64,000 nt of DNA from Nocardioides mangrovi (GTDB taxonomy: Bacteria > Actinomycetota > Actinomycetes > Propionibacteriales > Nocardioidaceae): positions 62,001 to 126,000 of the forward strand of contig NZ_JAIQZJ010000005.1 of NCBI RefSeq assembly GCF_020073815.1. The letters run 5' to 3'. The position numbers and the translations under genes were made by a program. How positions within the stretch are numbered: the first letter of the stretch is position 1; each line of letters starts with the position of its first letter. The notes under the pieces are model-generated. The model saw only the letters and a program-made list of their open reading frames with translations, did no database searches and was not told the DNA's origin. Positions 10,587 to 19,701 of the stretch are shown one piece after another.

Positions 10587-11339
10587 TCAGACCCGGTGCA
10601 CCTTGTGCTGCGCGGCCTGCGCCCGCGGACGGATCACCAGCTCGTCGACGTTGACGTGCGGCGGCCGGGTGGCCATCCAGGTGATCGCGTCGGCGATGTC
10701 CTCGGCGGTCAGCGGCTCGGCGACACCGGCGTAGACCGCGTCGGCCTTGTCCTGGTCGCCCTCGAAGCGGACCAGCGCGAACTCGTCGGTCTTCACCATG
10801 CCCGGCGCGATCTCCATGACCCGCACCGGCTGGTCCCAGAGCTCGAGCCGCAGCGTCTCGGTGACCACCTGGGTGCCGTGCTTGGCGGCGGTGTAGCCGG
10901 CACCGCCCTCGTAGGCGATCCGGCCCGCCGTCGACCCGACGTTGAGGATCGCGCCGGCCCCGCTGGCGACGAGCGCGGGCACCAGGGCTCGGGTGACCTG
11001 CATCAGGCCGATCACGTTGACCTCGTACATCCGGCGCCAGTCGTCGCTGTCGGCCTGGGCGACCGGGGCCGCCCCGAAGGCGCCGCCCGCGTTGTTGACG
11101 AGCAGGTCGAGCCGGTCGCCGACCAGCTCCGCGAGAGCCGCCACCGAGGACTCCGAGGTGACGTCGCACGCGACCGGCGTACCGCCGATCTCGGCGACCA
11201 GCGCCTCGATCCGGTCGCGGCGTCGCGCGGCGCAGAAGACGTGGTAGCCGGCGGCGGCCAGGGCCCGCGCGGTCGCCGCACCGATGCCGCTGCTCGCGCC
11301 GGTGACGACGGCCGTACGGCGGGGGGTCTGCTGGTCCAT
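10587..11339 (-). CDS. Short-chain dehydrogenase/reductase
   Basis: 250 residues from ATG 11339 (an ATG at 11348 adds three residues). A classical SDR: nucleotide-binding TGASSGIG near the N-terminus, NNAGG in the middle, a catalytic Ser in the VGST segment and Y-x-x-x-K as YTAAK. The sequence after the K (HGTQVVTETLRLEL) and the PGMVKT segment are typical of clan members acting on hydroxy acids or acyl compounds, often NADP-linked (serine-dehydrogenase or YdfG-like). Substrate not deducible. The gene is followed closely by the racemase and divergent from the small membrane protein, whose ATG is 48 bp away. Confidence 0.88.
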   Translation of the reverse strand: MDQQTPRRTAVVTGASSGIGAATARALAAAGYHVFCAARRRDRIEALVAEIGGTPVACDVTSESSVAALAELVGDRLDLLVNNAGGAFGAAPVAQADSDDWRRMYEVNVIGLMQVTRALVPALVASGAGAILNVGSTAGRIAYEGGAGYTAAKHGTQVVTETLRLELWDQPVRVMEIAPGMVKTDEFALVRFEGDQDKADAVYAGVAEPLTAEDIADAITWMATRPPHVNVDELVIRPRAQAAQHKVHRV

Positions 11340-11387
11340 GGCGACCATTCTGGTCCGGCCGCCGGGCGACTGGCACACTGGCCTGCC

Positions 11388-11714
11388 ATGCGCGCAGTCG
11401 TGGCGGTCATCGCCGTGCTCGGTGGCCTCTGCTGGGTGGGCGCCCCCTGGGTCGACCTCCTCGCTCCCGTCGGGGCCGCGCTCCTCGCCGTCGGCGTCGC
11501 CGCCGCCGGGACGCGTCTGGTGAGCAAGGGTCCGGTCTGGCTGCGCCTGGTCGCCGGCCTCGGCTTCCTCGCCCTCGTCGGCTCGGTCGTCCAGGTGCTC
11601 CGCGACAACCTCGACGACACGACGGTCTACCTCGCGTGCGGCGCGGTCGCCGTCGTCGTGGGCGGGATCGCGCTCTCCCGGCGCCCGCCGTCGCGCGGTT
11701 CCCACACCCGCTGA
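11388..11714 (+). CDS. Small membrane protein, function unknown
   Basis: 108 residues from ATG 11388. It has about three or four hydrophobic segments (residues 1-20, 25-40, 50-68, 82-98) separated by short charged loops, and an Arg/Ser/His-rich tail. I do not recognise a named family; it resembles small conserved actinobacterial membrane proteins found before mshA. It is divergent from the SDR and lies 102 bp upstream of the mshA start used here. Confidence 0.7.
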   Translation: MRAVVAVIAVLGGLCWVGAPWVDLLAPVGAALLAVGVAAAGTRLVSKGPVWLRLVAGLGFLALVGSVVQVLRDNLDDTTVYLACGAVAVVVGGIALSRRPPSRGSHTR

Positions 11715-11816
11715 GGGGGTACCCCGATGTCCGGCGGGAATCAGACACGGCTTCCGGAGGTTGTGCCTTCTTGGGCCTACGAGGCCGCAGCGTCCCGACG
11801 AGCGAGAGGACTTCAG

Positions 11817-13082
11817 GTGGGTGCGGAGCCGATCCGGCGCGTCGCGATGATCAGCCTGCACACCTCGCCGCTCGACCAGCCCGGCACGGGCGACGCGGGC
11901 GGCATGAACGTCTACGTCATCGAGCTGGCCCGGCAGATGGCCGCCCGCGGCATCGAGGTCGACATCTTCACCCGCGCCACCAGCTCGACGCTCGAGCCCG
12001 TCGTGACGGCGTACGACGGGGTGCAGGTGCGCCACATCCACGCCGGCCCGTTCGAGGGCCTGACCAAGGGCGAGCTGCCCGGTCAGCTCTGCGTCTTCGC
12101 CCGCGAGGTGCTGCGCGCCGAGGCCGCCCAGCCGGTCGGCCACTACGACGTCGTCCACTCCCACTACTGGCTCTCGGGCCAGGTCGGCGCGCTCGCCCGC
12201 GACCGCTGGGGCGTGCCGCTGGTCCACTCCATGCACACGATGGCCAAGGTCAAGAACGACGCGCTCGCCGAGGGCGACACCCCCGAGCCGGTTGCCCGCG
12301 TGATCGGCGAGGAGCAGGTCGTCGAGGCGGCCGACATGCTGATCGCCAACACCGACCTCGAGGCCAAGCAGCTGATCAACCTCTACGACGCCGACCCCTC
12401 GCGGGTCCAGGTGGTCCACCCCGGCGTCGACCTCAAGGTCTTCAAGCCGCCGCGCGACCGCGCGAAGCTGCGGGCCCAGCTCGGGCTGCCGGTGGACGCG
12501 TCGGTCTTCCTCTTCGCCGGCCGGATCCAGCCGCTCAAGGCGCCCGACGTGCTGCTGCGCGCGGTGGCCGAGCTGCTCCACCAGACTCCCGGGATCCGCT
12601 CCCAGGTGGTCGTCCCCATCGTCGGCGGACCCTCCGGCAGCGGCCTCGAGCACCCCGAGTCGCTGGCCCAGCTCGCCACCGAGCTCGGGCTCGACGACGT
12701 GGTCCGCTTCGTCCCGCCGGTCACGCAGAAGGAGCTCGCGAAGTGGTACGGCGCCGCGACCCTGGTCGCCGTACCGTCCTACAACGAGTCCTTCGGCCTG
12801 GTCGCCGTCGAGGCCCAGGCGTGCGGCACCCCGGTCGTGGCCGCCGCCGTGGGCGGCCTCACCACGGTCGTCCAGGACGAGCGGAGCGGCTTCCTCGTCG
12901 AGGGCCACGAGCCGCGGGCCTGGGCGGCCGCGCTGCGTCCCTTCATCGAGATGGACCACCTGCCCGGCCTGATGGGCCGGGGCGCGCTGCGCAACGCGAA
13001 GAGCTACTCCTGGGACGCCACCGCCGAGCGCACCCTCCGCGTCTACCAGCGCGCGCGCAGCGACCTGCGGGAGACGGTGTGA
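11817..13082 (+). CDS. mshA: D-inositol-3-phosphate glycosyltransferase MshA, mycothiol biosynthesis
   Basis: 421 residues. A GT-B glycosyltransferase (GT4 type) that joins GlcNAc to 1D-myo-inositol-3-phosphate, the first step of mycothiol synthesis. Motifs include [17 protein letters not shown] (near the N-terminus), [20 protein letters not shown] and the C-terminal E-x7-E donor site [18 protein letters not shown]. The frame is open back to ATG 11727, but those 30 codons have only about 60% GC at third positions against well over 90% in the body. GTG 11817 is preceded by AGAGGA at proper spacing, so I use it. The next gene overlaps by 4 nt (GTGA), indicating coupled translation. Confidence 0.93.
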   Translation: MGAEPIRRVAMISLHTSPLDQPGTGDAGGMNVYVIELARQMAARGIEVDIFTRATSSTLEPVVTAYDGVQVRHIHAGPFEGLTKGELPGQLCVFAREVLRAEAAQPVGHYDVVHSHYWLSGQVGALARDRWGVPLVHSMHTMAKVKNDALAEGDTPEPVARVIGEEQVVEAADMLIANTDLEAKQLINLYDADPSRVQVVHPGVDLKVFKPPRDRAKLRAQLGLPVDASVFLFAGRIQPLKAPDVLLRAVAELLHQTPGIRSQVVVPIVGGPSGSGLEHPESLAQLATELGLDDVVRFVPPVTQKELAKWYGAATLVAVPSYNESFGLVAVEAQACGTPVVAAAVGGLTTVVQDERSGFLVEGHEPRAWAAALRPFIEMDHLPGLMGRGALRNAKSYSWDATAERTLRVYQRARSDLRETV

Positions 13083-13612
13083 CCGACGCTGCCGCGGACC
13101 CGGCCCAGGTCGTCCGCGACCACCTGGCCGCCGCCGAGCTCGAGTACGACGAGATCGCCGACGGGGTCTTCTCCTTCGCGCTGCCGGGTGAGAAGAAGCT
13201 CCAGACGCCGGTGCGCCTCGACATCGGACCGCACGCGCTCGGCGTCCATGCCTTCGTCTGCCGCAACCCCGACGAGAACCACGAGCGGGTCTACCGCTGG
13301 CTCCTCGAGCGCAACCTGCGGATGTACGCCGTGGCCTTCGCCGTCGACGCGGCCGGCGACATCTACCTCGACGCCCGCCTGCCGCTCGCCGCGGTGACGC
13401 CCGACGAGCTCGACCGGCTGCTCGGCTCGGTGCTCAGCTACGCCGACGAGTCCTTCAACTCGATCCTCGAGCTGGGCTTCGCCTCCTCGATCCGCAAGGA
13501 GTGGGAGTGGCGCAAGCTGCGCGGCGAGCCGACCAAGAACCTCGAGGCCTTCCGCGGCTGGCTGGAGTCCGGCGAGGAGCCCGACCCGTCGTCGACTAGG
13601 CCGGAGGACTGA
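13079..13612 (+). CDS. YbjN domain protein
   Basis: 177 residues starting at a GTG that overlaps the mshA stop (GTGA). It has the YbjN/type III secretion chaperone-like alpha-beta pattern: [15 protein letters not shown], an R-N-P-D-E-N-H loop, the [10 protein letters not shown] helix and the IYLDARLPL strand. The biochemical role of this family is not settled. Position directly after mshA is conserved in mycobacteria as I recall it (Rv0487 after Rv0486), suggesting a linked but unproven role. The 3' end overlaps the convergent EamA gene by 17 bp. Confidence 0.83.
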   Translation: MTDAAADPAQVVRDHLAAAELEYDEIADGVFSFALPGEKKLQTPVRLDIGPHALGVHAFVCRNPDENHERVYRWLLERNLRMYAVAFAVDAAGDIYLDARLPLAAVTPDELDRLLGSVLSYADESFNSILELGFASSIRKEWEWRKLRGEPTKNLEAFRGWLESGEEPDPSSTRPED

Positions 13613-14534
13613 CCTCCTCGGCGATGGTCCGGGGTTTGCGCCGCGCGACCGCCACGCCGACCAGGGCGAGCGCGCCGCCGACGTACGCCATCGCGGGCGG
13701 GGCCTCGCCGAGGAAGACGATGCCCATCACGATCGTGATCGGCGGGACGAGATAGGTCGTGACGCCGAGGCTGCTGGCGCTCATGTGGCGCAGGGCGAAG
13801 GCGTAGGTCGTGAAGGCCAGTGCGGTCGGGAAGACACCGAGGTAGACGACCCACCAGATCGAGGACGCCGACGCGTCGCGGGCCTGGTCGACCAGGTCGC
13901 CGAGGAAGGGCAGGCACACCACGGCGCCGACCGTGCAGGCGAGCCAGGTGACGTGGATGGCGGGCAGCCGGGCGACCAGCGGCTTCTGCAGGATCAGACT
14001 GACCGAGTAGACGACCGCCGAGACCAGGCAGAGCACCACGCCGAGGACGTCGTTGTCGTGACCGTTGCCGGCGCTGCCGAGGCTGATCAGCCCGACACCG
14101 CCGAAGGCCAGCGCGAGCCCGATGCCGAGGTAGAGGGTGAAGCGCTCGTGCAGGAAGACCGCCGCGAGCAGCGCGATCAGGACCGGCGAGATCTGGATCA
14201 GCATCGCCGCCGTACCAGCGTCGACGCGGCGCTCGCCGGCGTTGAGGGCGACGTTGTAGACGCCGAACCACAGCACGCCGATCGTGACGATCGAGACCCA
14301 CTCCCGCCCGGTCGGGCGCGGCAGCCCGCGGCTCAGCGCGACCACGCCGAGGCAGGTCGCGCCGACCAGCAGCCGGCCGAGCGACAGGGCGCCGGGGGAG
14401 AAGTCCTCACCGAGGTGCCGGATCGCCACGAACGCCGAGGCCCAGAAGACCAGCGTGATCCCCACCGCGGCCAGCGGCAGCCAGGTCGGCGGCGTGCTGG
14501 TGTCGGGCTCGGTCGCGGGGATCGTCGTGCTCAC
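13596..14534 (-). CDS. EamA/DMT-superfamily permease
   Basis: 312 residues from GTG 14534, with ten predicted hydrophobic helices in two EamA halves. The first half ends near residue 150; the second contains the typical W-W-V-x-Y-L-G-V-F-P-T-A-L segment and the SSLGVTTYLVPP...LGE motif of RhaT/YdcZ-like drug/metabolite transporters. Such proteins export amino acids or metabolites; the substrate here is unknown. It is convergent with the YbjN gene (17-bp overlap), and the regX3 gene lies upstream on the same strand beyond a hairpin. Confidence 0.85.
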   Translation of the reverse strand: MSTTIPATEPDTSTPPTWLPLAAVGITLVFWASAFVAIRHLGEDFSPGALSLGRLLVGATCLGVVALSRGLPRPTGREWVSIVTIGVLWFGVYNVALNAGERRVDAGTAAMLIQISPVLIALLAAVFLHERFTLYLGIGLALAFGGVGLISLGSAGNGHDNDVLGVVLCLVSAVVYSVSLILQKPLVARLPAIHVTWLACTVGAVVCLPFLGDLVDQARDASASSIWWVVYLGVFPTALAFTTYAFALRHMSASSLGVTTYLVPPITIVMGIVFLGEAPPAMAYVGGALALVGVAVARRKPRTIAEEVSPPA

Positions 14535-14583
14535 CGCGCCAGCCTAGGGACGCGCGAACCCCGCATACACGCGGTTTTCGGAC

Positions 14584-14613
14584 GTCGGAGCGGGAGATCC
14601 CGCCAACTCCGAC
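14584..14613 (-). terminator. Stem-loop after regX3
   Basis: GTCGGAG (14584-14590) pairs with CTCCGAC (14607-14613), extended by CGGGA with TCCCG after a CCAA bulge. It lies 8 bp past the regX3 stop, before the EamA start. There is no U-tract, as is common for actinobacterial terminators. Confidence 0.6.
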
Positions 14614-14621
14614 GACGCGGG

Positions 14622-15299
14622 TCAGAGATCCAGCTTGTACCCCAGGCCGCGCACGGTGACGAGGAACTTCGGCTCGCTCGGCTCCGGCTCGATCTTGGCG
14701 CGCAGCCGCTTCACGTGGACGTCGAGGGTCTTCGTGTCGCCGACGTAGTCCGAGCCCCAGACCCGGTCGATGAGCTGACCGCGGGTCAGCACCCGGCCGG
14801 GGTTGCGGAGGAACATCTCCAGGAGCTCGAACTCCTTGAGCGGCAGCTTCTGGGTGTTGCCGTCGACCGTCACCACGTGCCGCTCGACGTCCATCCGCAC
14901 CGGGCCGGCCTCGAGGGTCGCCGGGGAGAGGTCGGGCTCCTGGCCGCGCCGCAGCACGGCCCGGATCCGGGCGACCAGCTCGCGGGGGGAGTAGGGCTTG
15001 GTGACGTAGTCGTCGGCGCCGAGCTCGAGCCCGACCACCTTGTCGACCTCGTCGTCCTTGGCGCTGACCATGATCACGGGCACCGTGGAGGTCTGCCGGA
15101 TCTGGCGGCACACCTCGGTCCCGGGCAGGCCGGGCAGCATCAGGTCGAGCAGCACGATGTCGGCGCCGTTGCGGTCGAACTCCGTCAGTGCGGCGTTCCC
15201 GTCAGCGGCGATCGCCACCTCGAAGCCCTCTTTGCGCAGCATGTAGGCCAGGGCCTCGCTGTAGCTCTCTTCGTCCTCGACGACCAGTACGCGGGTCAC
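14622..15299 (-). CDS. regX3: Response regulator RegX3 (OmpR/PhoB family)
   Basis: 225 residues. Receiver domain at residues 1-115 with acidic pocket E8/D9, phospho-acceptor D52 (LLDLMLPG) and K101 (VTKPYS). Winged-helix DNA-binding domain from about 130 to the end (LPLKEFELLEMF, RGQLIDRVWG, LDVHVKRLRAKIE, VRGLGYKL). It is the partner of SenX3; the pair controls phosphate-starvation genes in actinobacteria. The start overlaps the senX3 stop by 4 nt. It probably binds the direct-repeat array found upstream of phoU at 16527-16567. Confidence 0.95.
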   Translation of the reverse strand: MTRVLVVEDEESYSEALAYMLRKEGFEVAIAADGNAALTEFDRNGADIVLLDLMLPGLPGTEVCRQIRQTSTVPVIMVSAKDDEVDKVVGLELGADDYVTKPYSPRELVARIRAVLRRGQEPDLSPATLEAGPVRMDVERHVVTVDGNTQKLPLKEFELLEMFLRNPGRVLTRGQLIDRVWGSDYVGDTKTLDVHVKRLRAKIEPEPSEPKFLVTVRGLGYKLDL

Positions 15300-16465
15300 C
15301 GTCGTGCCTCCTGCTGGATGATGGTTGTGCTCATGGGTCCCGAGTGGGTCGAGAGGTGGCGCGGCAGGGTCAGGGTGAACGTGGACCCCTGACCCTCGAC
15401 GGACCAGACGTCGACCTCGCCGCCGTGCGTCGCCGCGACGTGCTTGACGATCGACAGGCCCAGGCCGGTGCCGCCGGTGGAGCGGTGACGGGCCGGGTCG
15501 ACCCGGTAGAACCGCTCGAAGATCCGGTCGATCTCGTCGGCCGGGATGCCGATGCCCTGGTCGACGACCGCGATGGTCACCACCTGGTCGTCGGCCTTCG
15601 TCGACACCACGACGGTCGCGCCGGGGTCGGAGTAGGAGACGGCGTTCGCGATCAGGTTGGCCACCGCGGCGGTCACCTGCTCCTCGTTGCCGAGCACCTC
15701 GAGGTCGCGGGCGCCGCTGGTGACGACCGAGATGCCCTTGGCGTCCGCGTCGATCGCGCTGGTGTCCACCGCGACGCCGATGACGTCGTCGATGTGGACC
15801 GGCAGCGGCGTGTCCAGCGGCTCGTCGCCCTGGAGGCGGGAGAGCTCGATGACCTGCTGCACGAGCCGGGAGAGGCGGTCGCTCTCGGTGAGCATCCGCG
15901 CGGAGAAGCGCTTGACCGCCTCCGGGTCGTCGGCGGCGTCGTGGACCGCCTCGGCGAGCAGCCGGATGGCGCCGACGGGCGTCTTCAGCTCGTGGCTCAC
16001 GTTGGCGACGAAGTCGCGGCGCACCGCTTCCACGCGACGCTCGCGGGTGCGGTCCTCGACGAGCGCCAGGACCAGTCGCGAGCCGATCGGCGCGACCCGG
16101 ACGGTCACGTGCCGCGCGGGGCCGCTGGGGCGGGCGAGGAGCAGCTCGGTCTCGCGGATCTGACCGTCGCGGCGGACCTTGCGGACCAGGTCCGCGAGCT
16201 CGAGGGAGACCAGGTTGGAGCCGCGCACCAGGCCCATGGCGTACGCCGGCGCCGAGGCCTTGAGCACCACGTCACTGTCGTCGACGACCACCGCGCTGCT
16301 GCGCAGGACGGAGAGGACGGTCGCGACGCCGGGAGGCACGACGGGCTCCTCCACCGCCGCCGCGCTGTGTTGCTGGCGGTCGCTGACGTGCCACGCGAGC
16401 ACCGCCGCTCCAGCGACGACGGCGCCGATGGCGGCAGCGAGAAACGCCTGCGTCGTCGCATCCAC
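15296..16465 (-). CDS. senX3: Phosphate-sensing histidine kinase SenX3
   Basis: 389 residues from GTG 16465. One hydrophobic N-terminal segment (about residues 8-25) with almost no extracellular loop, then a PAS-like region (about 45-140), the HisKA box VANVSHELKTPVGAI with H158, and an HATPase domain with N-box (NLIANAVSYSD), G1 (DQGIGIP), F-box (IFERFYRVD) and G2 (GTGLGLSI). The lack of a sensor loop fits a kinase whose activity is set by PhoU and the Pst transporter rather than by a direct ligand. It is divergent from phoU with 121 bp between. Confidence 0.95.
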   Translation of the reverse strand: MDATTQAFLAAAIGAVVAGAAVLAWHVSDRQQHSAAAVEEPVVPPGVATVLSVLRSSAVVVDDSDVVLKASAPAYAMGLVRGSNLVSLELADLVRKVRRDGQIRETELLLARPSGPARHVTVRVAPIGSRLVLALVEDRTRERRVEAVRRDFVANVSHELKTPVGAIRLLAEAVHDAADDPEAVKRFSARMLTESDRLSRLVQQVIELSRLQGDEPLDTPLPVHIDDVIGVAVDTSAIDADAKGISVVTSGARDLEVLGNEEQVTAAVANLIANAVSYSDPGATVVVSTKADDQVVTIAVVDQGIGIPADEIDRIFERFYRVDPARHRSTGGTGLGLSIVKHVAATHGGEVDVWSVEGQGSTFTLTLPRHLSTHSGPMSTTIIQQEARR

Positions 16466-16526
16466 GACTCAATGGTACGAGGGTATTCACCGGGGCTTCG
16501 CCCGTCCGGGACCCCGGCTGCTCGAT

Positions 16527-16567
16527 GTTCACGCCGAGTTCACCCGTCCTTTCACGCGGGTCACCCG
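16527..16567 (+). promoter_or_regulatory. PHO-box-like direct repeat array
   Basis: Four TCAC-centred units occur in tandem in the senX3-phoU intergenic region: GTTCACGCC, GTTCACCCG, TTTCACGCG and GGTCACCC. The first two are 11 bp apart and the later ones 12 and 9 bp. GTTCACC direct repeats with 11-bp period are the known PHO-box form of actinobacterial PhoP/RegX3 regulators. A CATAGGCT hexamer region (16573-16580) just before phoU may be its -10. Another TTCACC lies at 16486-16491. Confidence 0.72.
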
Positions 16568-16586
16568 CCGCGCATAGGCTCGGAGC

Positions 16587-17243
16587 ATGCGCGAGGCATT
16601 CCACGACCAGCTCGACACCATGTTCGGCGACCTCGCCGACATCTGCGGGAGCGTCGAGACCGCGGTCCGACTCGCCACCGAGGCGCTGCTGACCGGCGAC
16701 GCCTCGACGGCGGAGAAGGTGATCAGCGCCGACGTCGACATCGACCGGGCGCGCGAGCGCGTCGAGGACTCCGCGTTCCTGCTGCTCTCGCTGCAGCAGC
16801 CGGTCGCCAGCGACCTGCGCACCGTCGTCGCCGCGCTGCGGATGGTGAGCGAGCTGGAGCGGATGGGCGACCTGTCCGTCCACGTCGCGAAGATCGCGCG
16901 GCTGCGGGTGCCCAACCTCGCCGTGCCCGACGACGTCCGACCGACCATCGAGCGGATGGCCGAGGTCGCCGAGGAGATGGTCAGCCGGGTCTCGACCATC
17001 ATCCGCGAGCGCAGCGTCGACGAGGCCCTCGCGCTCGTCCGCGCCGACGAGGAGATGGACCGGCTGCGCCGCGGCAGCTTCACCGCGCTGCTCTCCGCCG
17101 ACTGGAGCCACGGCGTCGAGGCGGCGGTCGACATCGCCCTCCTCGGGCGCTACTACGAGCGGATCGCCGACCACGCGGTCTCGGTGGCCAACCGGGTCGT
17201 CTTCGTCGTCACCGGCGAGAACCCCACCTCGGTCGACGCCTGA
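16587..17243 (+). CDS. phoU: Phosphate signalling regulator PhoU
   Basis: 218 residues, the usual PhoU length, made of two three-helix bundles. Both halves show the metal-binding E/D-x3-D patterns: ELERMGDLSVHVAKIA in the first and LGRYYERIADHAVSVANRV in the second. PhoU links the Pst phosphate transporter to the SenX3 kinase and keeps it off when phosphate is plentiful. The start is ATG 16587 with GGAG immediately upstream. The PHO-box array in its promoter suggests it is itself phosphate-regulated. Confidence 0.95.
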   Translation: MREAFHDQLDTMFGDLADICGSVETAVRLATEALLTGDASTAEKVISADVDIDRARERVEDSAFLLLSLQQPVASDLRTVVAALRMVSELERMGDLSVHVAKIARLRVPNLAVPDDVRPTIERMAEVAEEMVSRVSTIIRERSVDEALALVRADEEMDRLRRGSFTALLSADWSHGVEAAVDIALLGRYYERIADHAVSVANRVVFVVTGENPTSVDA

Positions 17244-17271
17244 GGGGATCGGTCAGGCAGTCGGGGCCGCG

Positions 17272-18015
17272 TCAGCGGCCCTGGTTGGCGACCGCGGCAG
17301 CGGCCTCGGCGGCCGCCTCGGGGTCGAGGTAGCGCCCGCCGGGCACGGTGGGGCGCAGGTCGTCGTCGAGCTCGTAGACCAGCGGCATGCCGGTCGGGAT
17401 GTTGAGGCCGGCGATGTCCTCGTCGCTGATGCCGTCGAGGTGCTTGACCAGGGCGCGCAGGCTGTTGCCGTGCGCGGCGACGAGCACGGTCCGGCCGGCT
17501 CGGAGGTCCGGCACGATGTCGGACTCCCAGTAGGGCAGGAAGCGCTCGATGACGTCCGCGAGGCACTCGGTGCGCGGCATCTCGTCGCCGAGGTCGGCGT
17601 ACTGCGGCAGCCCGGCCTGGGACCACTCGCTGTCGTCCTCGATCGGCGGCGGCGGGACGTCGAAGGAGCGCCGCCAGAGCATGAACTGCTCCTCGCCGTA
17701 GGCGTCCAGGGTCTCCTTCTTGTTCTTCCCCTGGAGGGCGCCGTAGTGGCGCTCGTTGAGCCGCCAGGAGCGGCGCACCGGGATCCAGTGCCGGTCGGCG
17801 ACGTCGAGCGCCATCGCGGCGGTGTTGATCGCCCGGCGCAGGAGCGAGGTGTGCACGACGTCGGGCAGCACGCCCTCGTCGCGCAGCAGCTCACCGGCGT
17901 GCTGACCCTCGGCGCGGCCCTTGTCGTTGAGCGGGACGTCGACCCACCCGGTGAAGAGGTTCTTGGCGTTCCACTCGCTCTCGCCGTGGCGGAGCAGGAC
18001 CAGGGTGTAGGTCAT
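17272..18015 (-). CDS. gpmA: 2,3-bisphosphoglycerate-dependent phosphoglycerate mutase
   Basis: 247 residues, standard for dPGM, which interconverts 3- and 2-phosphoglycerate in glycolysis. The catalytic phospho-His is H10 in [12 protein letters not shown]; the other signatures are [13 protein letters not shown] and the second His in [14 protein letters not shown]. The frame continues upstream of ATG 18015 (MTYTLV), but those 34 codons read as Thr/Pro/Arg-rich junk and are excluded. gpmA next to senX3-regX3 matches mycobacterial order. It converges with phoU, 28 bp apart. Confidence 0.95.
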   Translation of the reverse strand: MTYTLVLLRHGESEWNAKNLFTGWVDVPLNDKGRAEGQHAGELLRDEGVLPDVVHTSLLRRAINTAAMALDVADRHWIPVRRSWRLNERHYGALQGKNKKETLDAYGEEQFMLWRRSFDVPPPPIEDDSEWSQAGLPQYADLGDEMPRTECLADVIERFLPYWESDIVPDLRAGRTVLVAAHGNSLRALVKHLDGISDEDIAGLNIPTGMPLVYELDDDLRPTVPGGRYLDPEAAAEAAAAVANQGR

Positions 18016-18028
18016 CGGGTGCCTCGTG

Positions 18029-18598
18029 TCAGTGGTCGGTCTCGGCGTCCGGGGTCTCGACCGTGCACTGGTCGGGGTCCGGCGTGTCGGACGAGGTGTC
18101 GAGGCCTTCGTAGTCACCGCAGTTGGTGTACGTCGGCACCTCGAGGTCGGTGCTCGTCCCGTCGCCGAAGGTGACGGTCACGTCCAGGAAGTCGCCGGCC
18201 GCGAAGTCGCCGGTCACCACGATCCCGCTGTCGTCGTCGGCGAGGTTGACCAGGCCACCGGCCGGGATGGTGATCGGGGAGAACGAGTCGAAGGACAGGT
18301 CGGTCGACGCGCCCTCGTCGTCGGGGCTCTTGGTGACGGTGCCCGAGATCCCGGTGACCGTCGCCTCCTCGTCGTCCTTGTTGTTCGCGAAGGAGGCGAT
18401 GAAGGTGCCGGAGCCCTCCTGGCCCGACACGACCACGGCTGCCAGCACGTCGACCAGGGCGTCCCGGTCGTTGGTGCCTGCCCCGGGGGTGTAGTCGCGG
18501 TCGGTCGCGTAGTCGAAGCCGCACGAGGTGAGCACGGGCGCGGCGAGCAGCAGCGCGCCGGTGGCGGCGAGCAGGCGAGCGGACTGGCGGAGGGGCAT
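18029..18598 (-). CDS. Secreted lipoprotein, function unknown
   Basis: 189 residues from ATG 18598 (a GTG at 18613 is an alternative; AAGG 8 nt upstream favours the ATG). Signal peptide with lipobox LTSCG gives a lipid-anchored extracellular protein. The mature part is acidic, with Ig-like beta patterning ([25 protein letters not shown]) like copper-chaperone-type or DUF461-like lipoproteins, but without Met/His metal ligands that I can point to. A C-terminal Cys pair (NCGDY and QCTVE) could form a disulphide. Co-directional with gpmA, ending 13 bp before the gpmA start. Confidence 0.8.
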   Translation of the reverse strand: MPLRQSARLLAATGALLLAAPVLTSCGFDYATDRDYTPGAGTNDRDALVDVLAAVVVSGQEGSGTFIASFANNKDDEEATVTGISGTVTKSPDDEGASTDLSFDSFSPITIPAGGLVNLADDDSGIVVTGDFAAGDFLDVTVTFGDGTSTDLEVPTYTNCGDYEGLDTSSDTPDPDQCTVETPDAETDH

Positions 18599-18680
18599 CT
18601 CTGAGGCCTTCACGGGTCGGCGAGGACGGTGCGGGCACAGCCTAGCGTTCGCGCTCCTCGTCCTGCCGAGGAGCCCGTGG

Positions 18681-19496
18681 TCAGGCCCGCAGCCCGACCG
18701 AGTCGCCGACCAGGAGCATCGCCACCAGCACGAGCAGGGTCCACAGCAGGGACAGGACCAGCAGCCGCGTGGCCCCGATCCGCAGCGCGATCCGCAGCGG
18801 CAGGTGACGGTCGCCGGCCTCGTGGTCGGCCACCAGGCCCGGCAGCGCGCTCAGCACGTGCACGCCGACCCCGAGCAGCGCCGCGAGGACGACCATCGCC
18901 ACCTGGGGCGGGTCGCCGACCGTGGCGCCGCCCCACCCGCCGTACGAGAGGAAGCCCGGCAGGAGCGCGTACGACGCCGCCCAGGTGAGCCACGAGAGGA
19001 GGCCGTGGCGCAGCAGCACGTTGCCGGTCAGCCCGATCGCGACGGAGACGAGGTAGAGGCAGCCGGCGGTGACGCCGTTGGAGATCGAGAGCGGGACCAG
19101 CAGCAGGACGCCGCAGATGAGCGCGAACCACGCGGTGCCGGGGTCGAGCAGGCCGCCGGCCACCGGCTTCGCGGTGCGGCCCGCAGCCTCGTCGCGGGCT
19201 CGGTCGACCAGATCGTTGTGCCAGCCGAGGATCGCCTGCCCGACGAGCACGGTGGCGAGCACGAGCACCACCTCGCGACCGGACCGACCGCTGATCGCAG
19301 CGGCCACGGCCATCCCGCCGGCGGTCAGCAGCGCCTGGCGCGGGTGGGCGGCCCGGAGCAGCAGCACGGCCGTGGTGTGGCCCAGGCTGCGGCGTCGCTC
19401 GGCCCGCCGTGCGGCGAGCGCCTCGACGCCCGATCCGGGGGCCTCCTCCTGGTCCGTCTCAGCGGCCTCCGGCCGCCGGCGCAACGTGCGTGACAT
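18681..19496 (-). CDS. UbiA-family prenyltransferase
   Basis: 271 residues, multi-helix membrane protein. The first Asp-rich site is HNDLVDRARDEAAGRTAKP, the N-D-x-x-D signature of UbiA enzymes that move a prenyl chain onto an aromatic or sugar acceptor. A second site appears as LPGLVADHEAGDRHLPLR. UbiA family members make menaquinone, heme O or arabinogalactan precursors; this one is a SCO-type actinobacterial branch with unknown acceptor. A basic N-terminal cytosolic tail of about 40 residues precedes the first helix. The carD promoter region lies upstream. Confidence 0.82.
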   Translation of the reverse strand: MSRTLRRRPEAAETDQEEAPGSGVEALAARRAERRRSLGHTTAVLLLRAAHPRQALLTAGGMAVAAAISGRSGREVVLVLATVLVGQAILGWHNDLVDRARDEAAGRTAKPVAGGLLDPGTAWFALICGVLLLVPLSISNGVTAGCLYLVSVAIGLTGNVLLRHGLLSWLTWAASYALLPGFLSYGGWGGATVGDPPQVAMVVLAALLGVGVHVLSALPGLVADHEAGDRHLPLRIALRIGATRLLVLSLLWTLLVLVAMLLVGDSVGLRA

Positions 19497-19551
19497 ACCC
19501 GGCAGTATCGACCGCTCGGCGGCACCGGAAACCGCCCCGAGGTGCCCGGAT

Positions 19552-19565
19552 TCCGGACGTCCGGA
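19552..19565. promoter_or_regulatory. 14-bp perfect palindrome upstream of carD
   Basis: TCCGGACGTCCGGA lies in the 205-bp space between the UbiA gene and carD, about 137 bp before the carD start and 56 bp before the UbiA start. It could be an operator for either gene. No regulator is identified. Confidence 0.45.
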
Positions 19566-19668
19566 CCACTGCCGGGCAGGGCCGCCACCACACCACAGCG
19601 GGTTCTGTCAAGCCCGGATAGCCGCTCTGACCTGCGCAAACGCTTCGGGAGCCCACGCAGGGACGTGT

Positions 19669-19674
19669 TAGAAT
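19669..19674 (+). promoter_or_regulatory. Probable -10 element of carD
   Basis: TAGAAT with a TGT just upstream (extended -10) is the strongest promoter-like hexamer in the region. A GGAAGGGG ribosome-binding site (from about 19684) and ATG 19702 follow. No convincing -35 is seen, which is common for actinobacterial extended -10 promoters. Confidence 0.55.
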
Positions 19675-19701
19675 GTTCACCTAGGAAGGGGTACCTGACA
19701 T

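Noticed and set aside
14568..14593. Imperfect inverted repeat CGAACCCCGC / GCGGTTTTCG upstream of the EamA gene
   Set aside because: Two mismatches in ten and near a better terminator; too weak to call separately.
18016..18117. Upstream extension of gpmA
   Set aside because: Thr/Pro/Arg-rich junk-like sequence overlapping the next gene; the family starts at MTYTLV.
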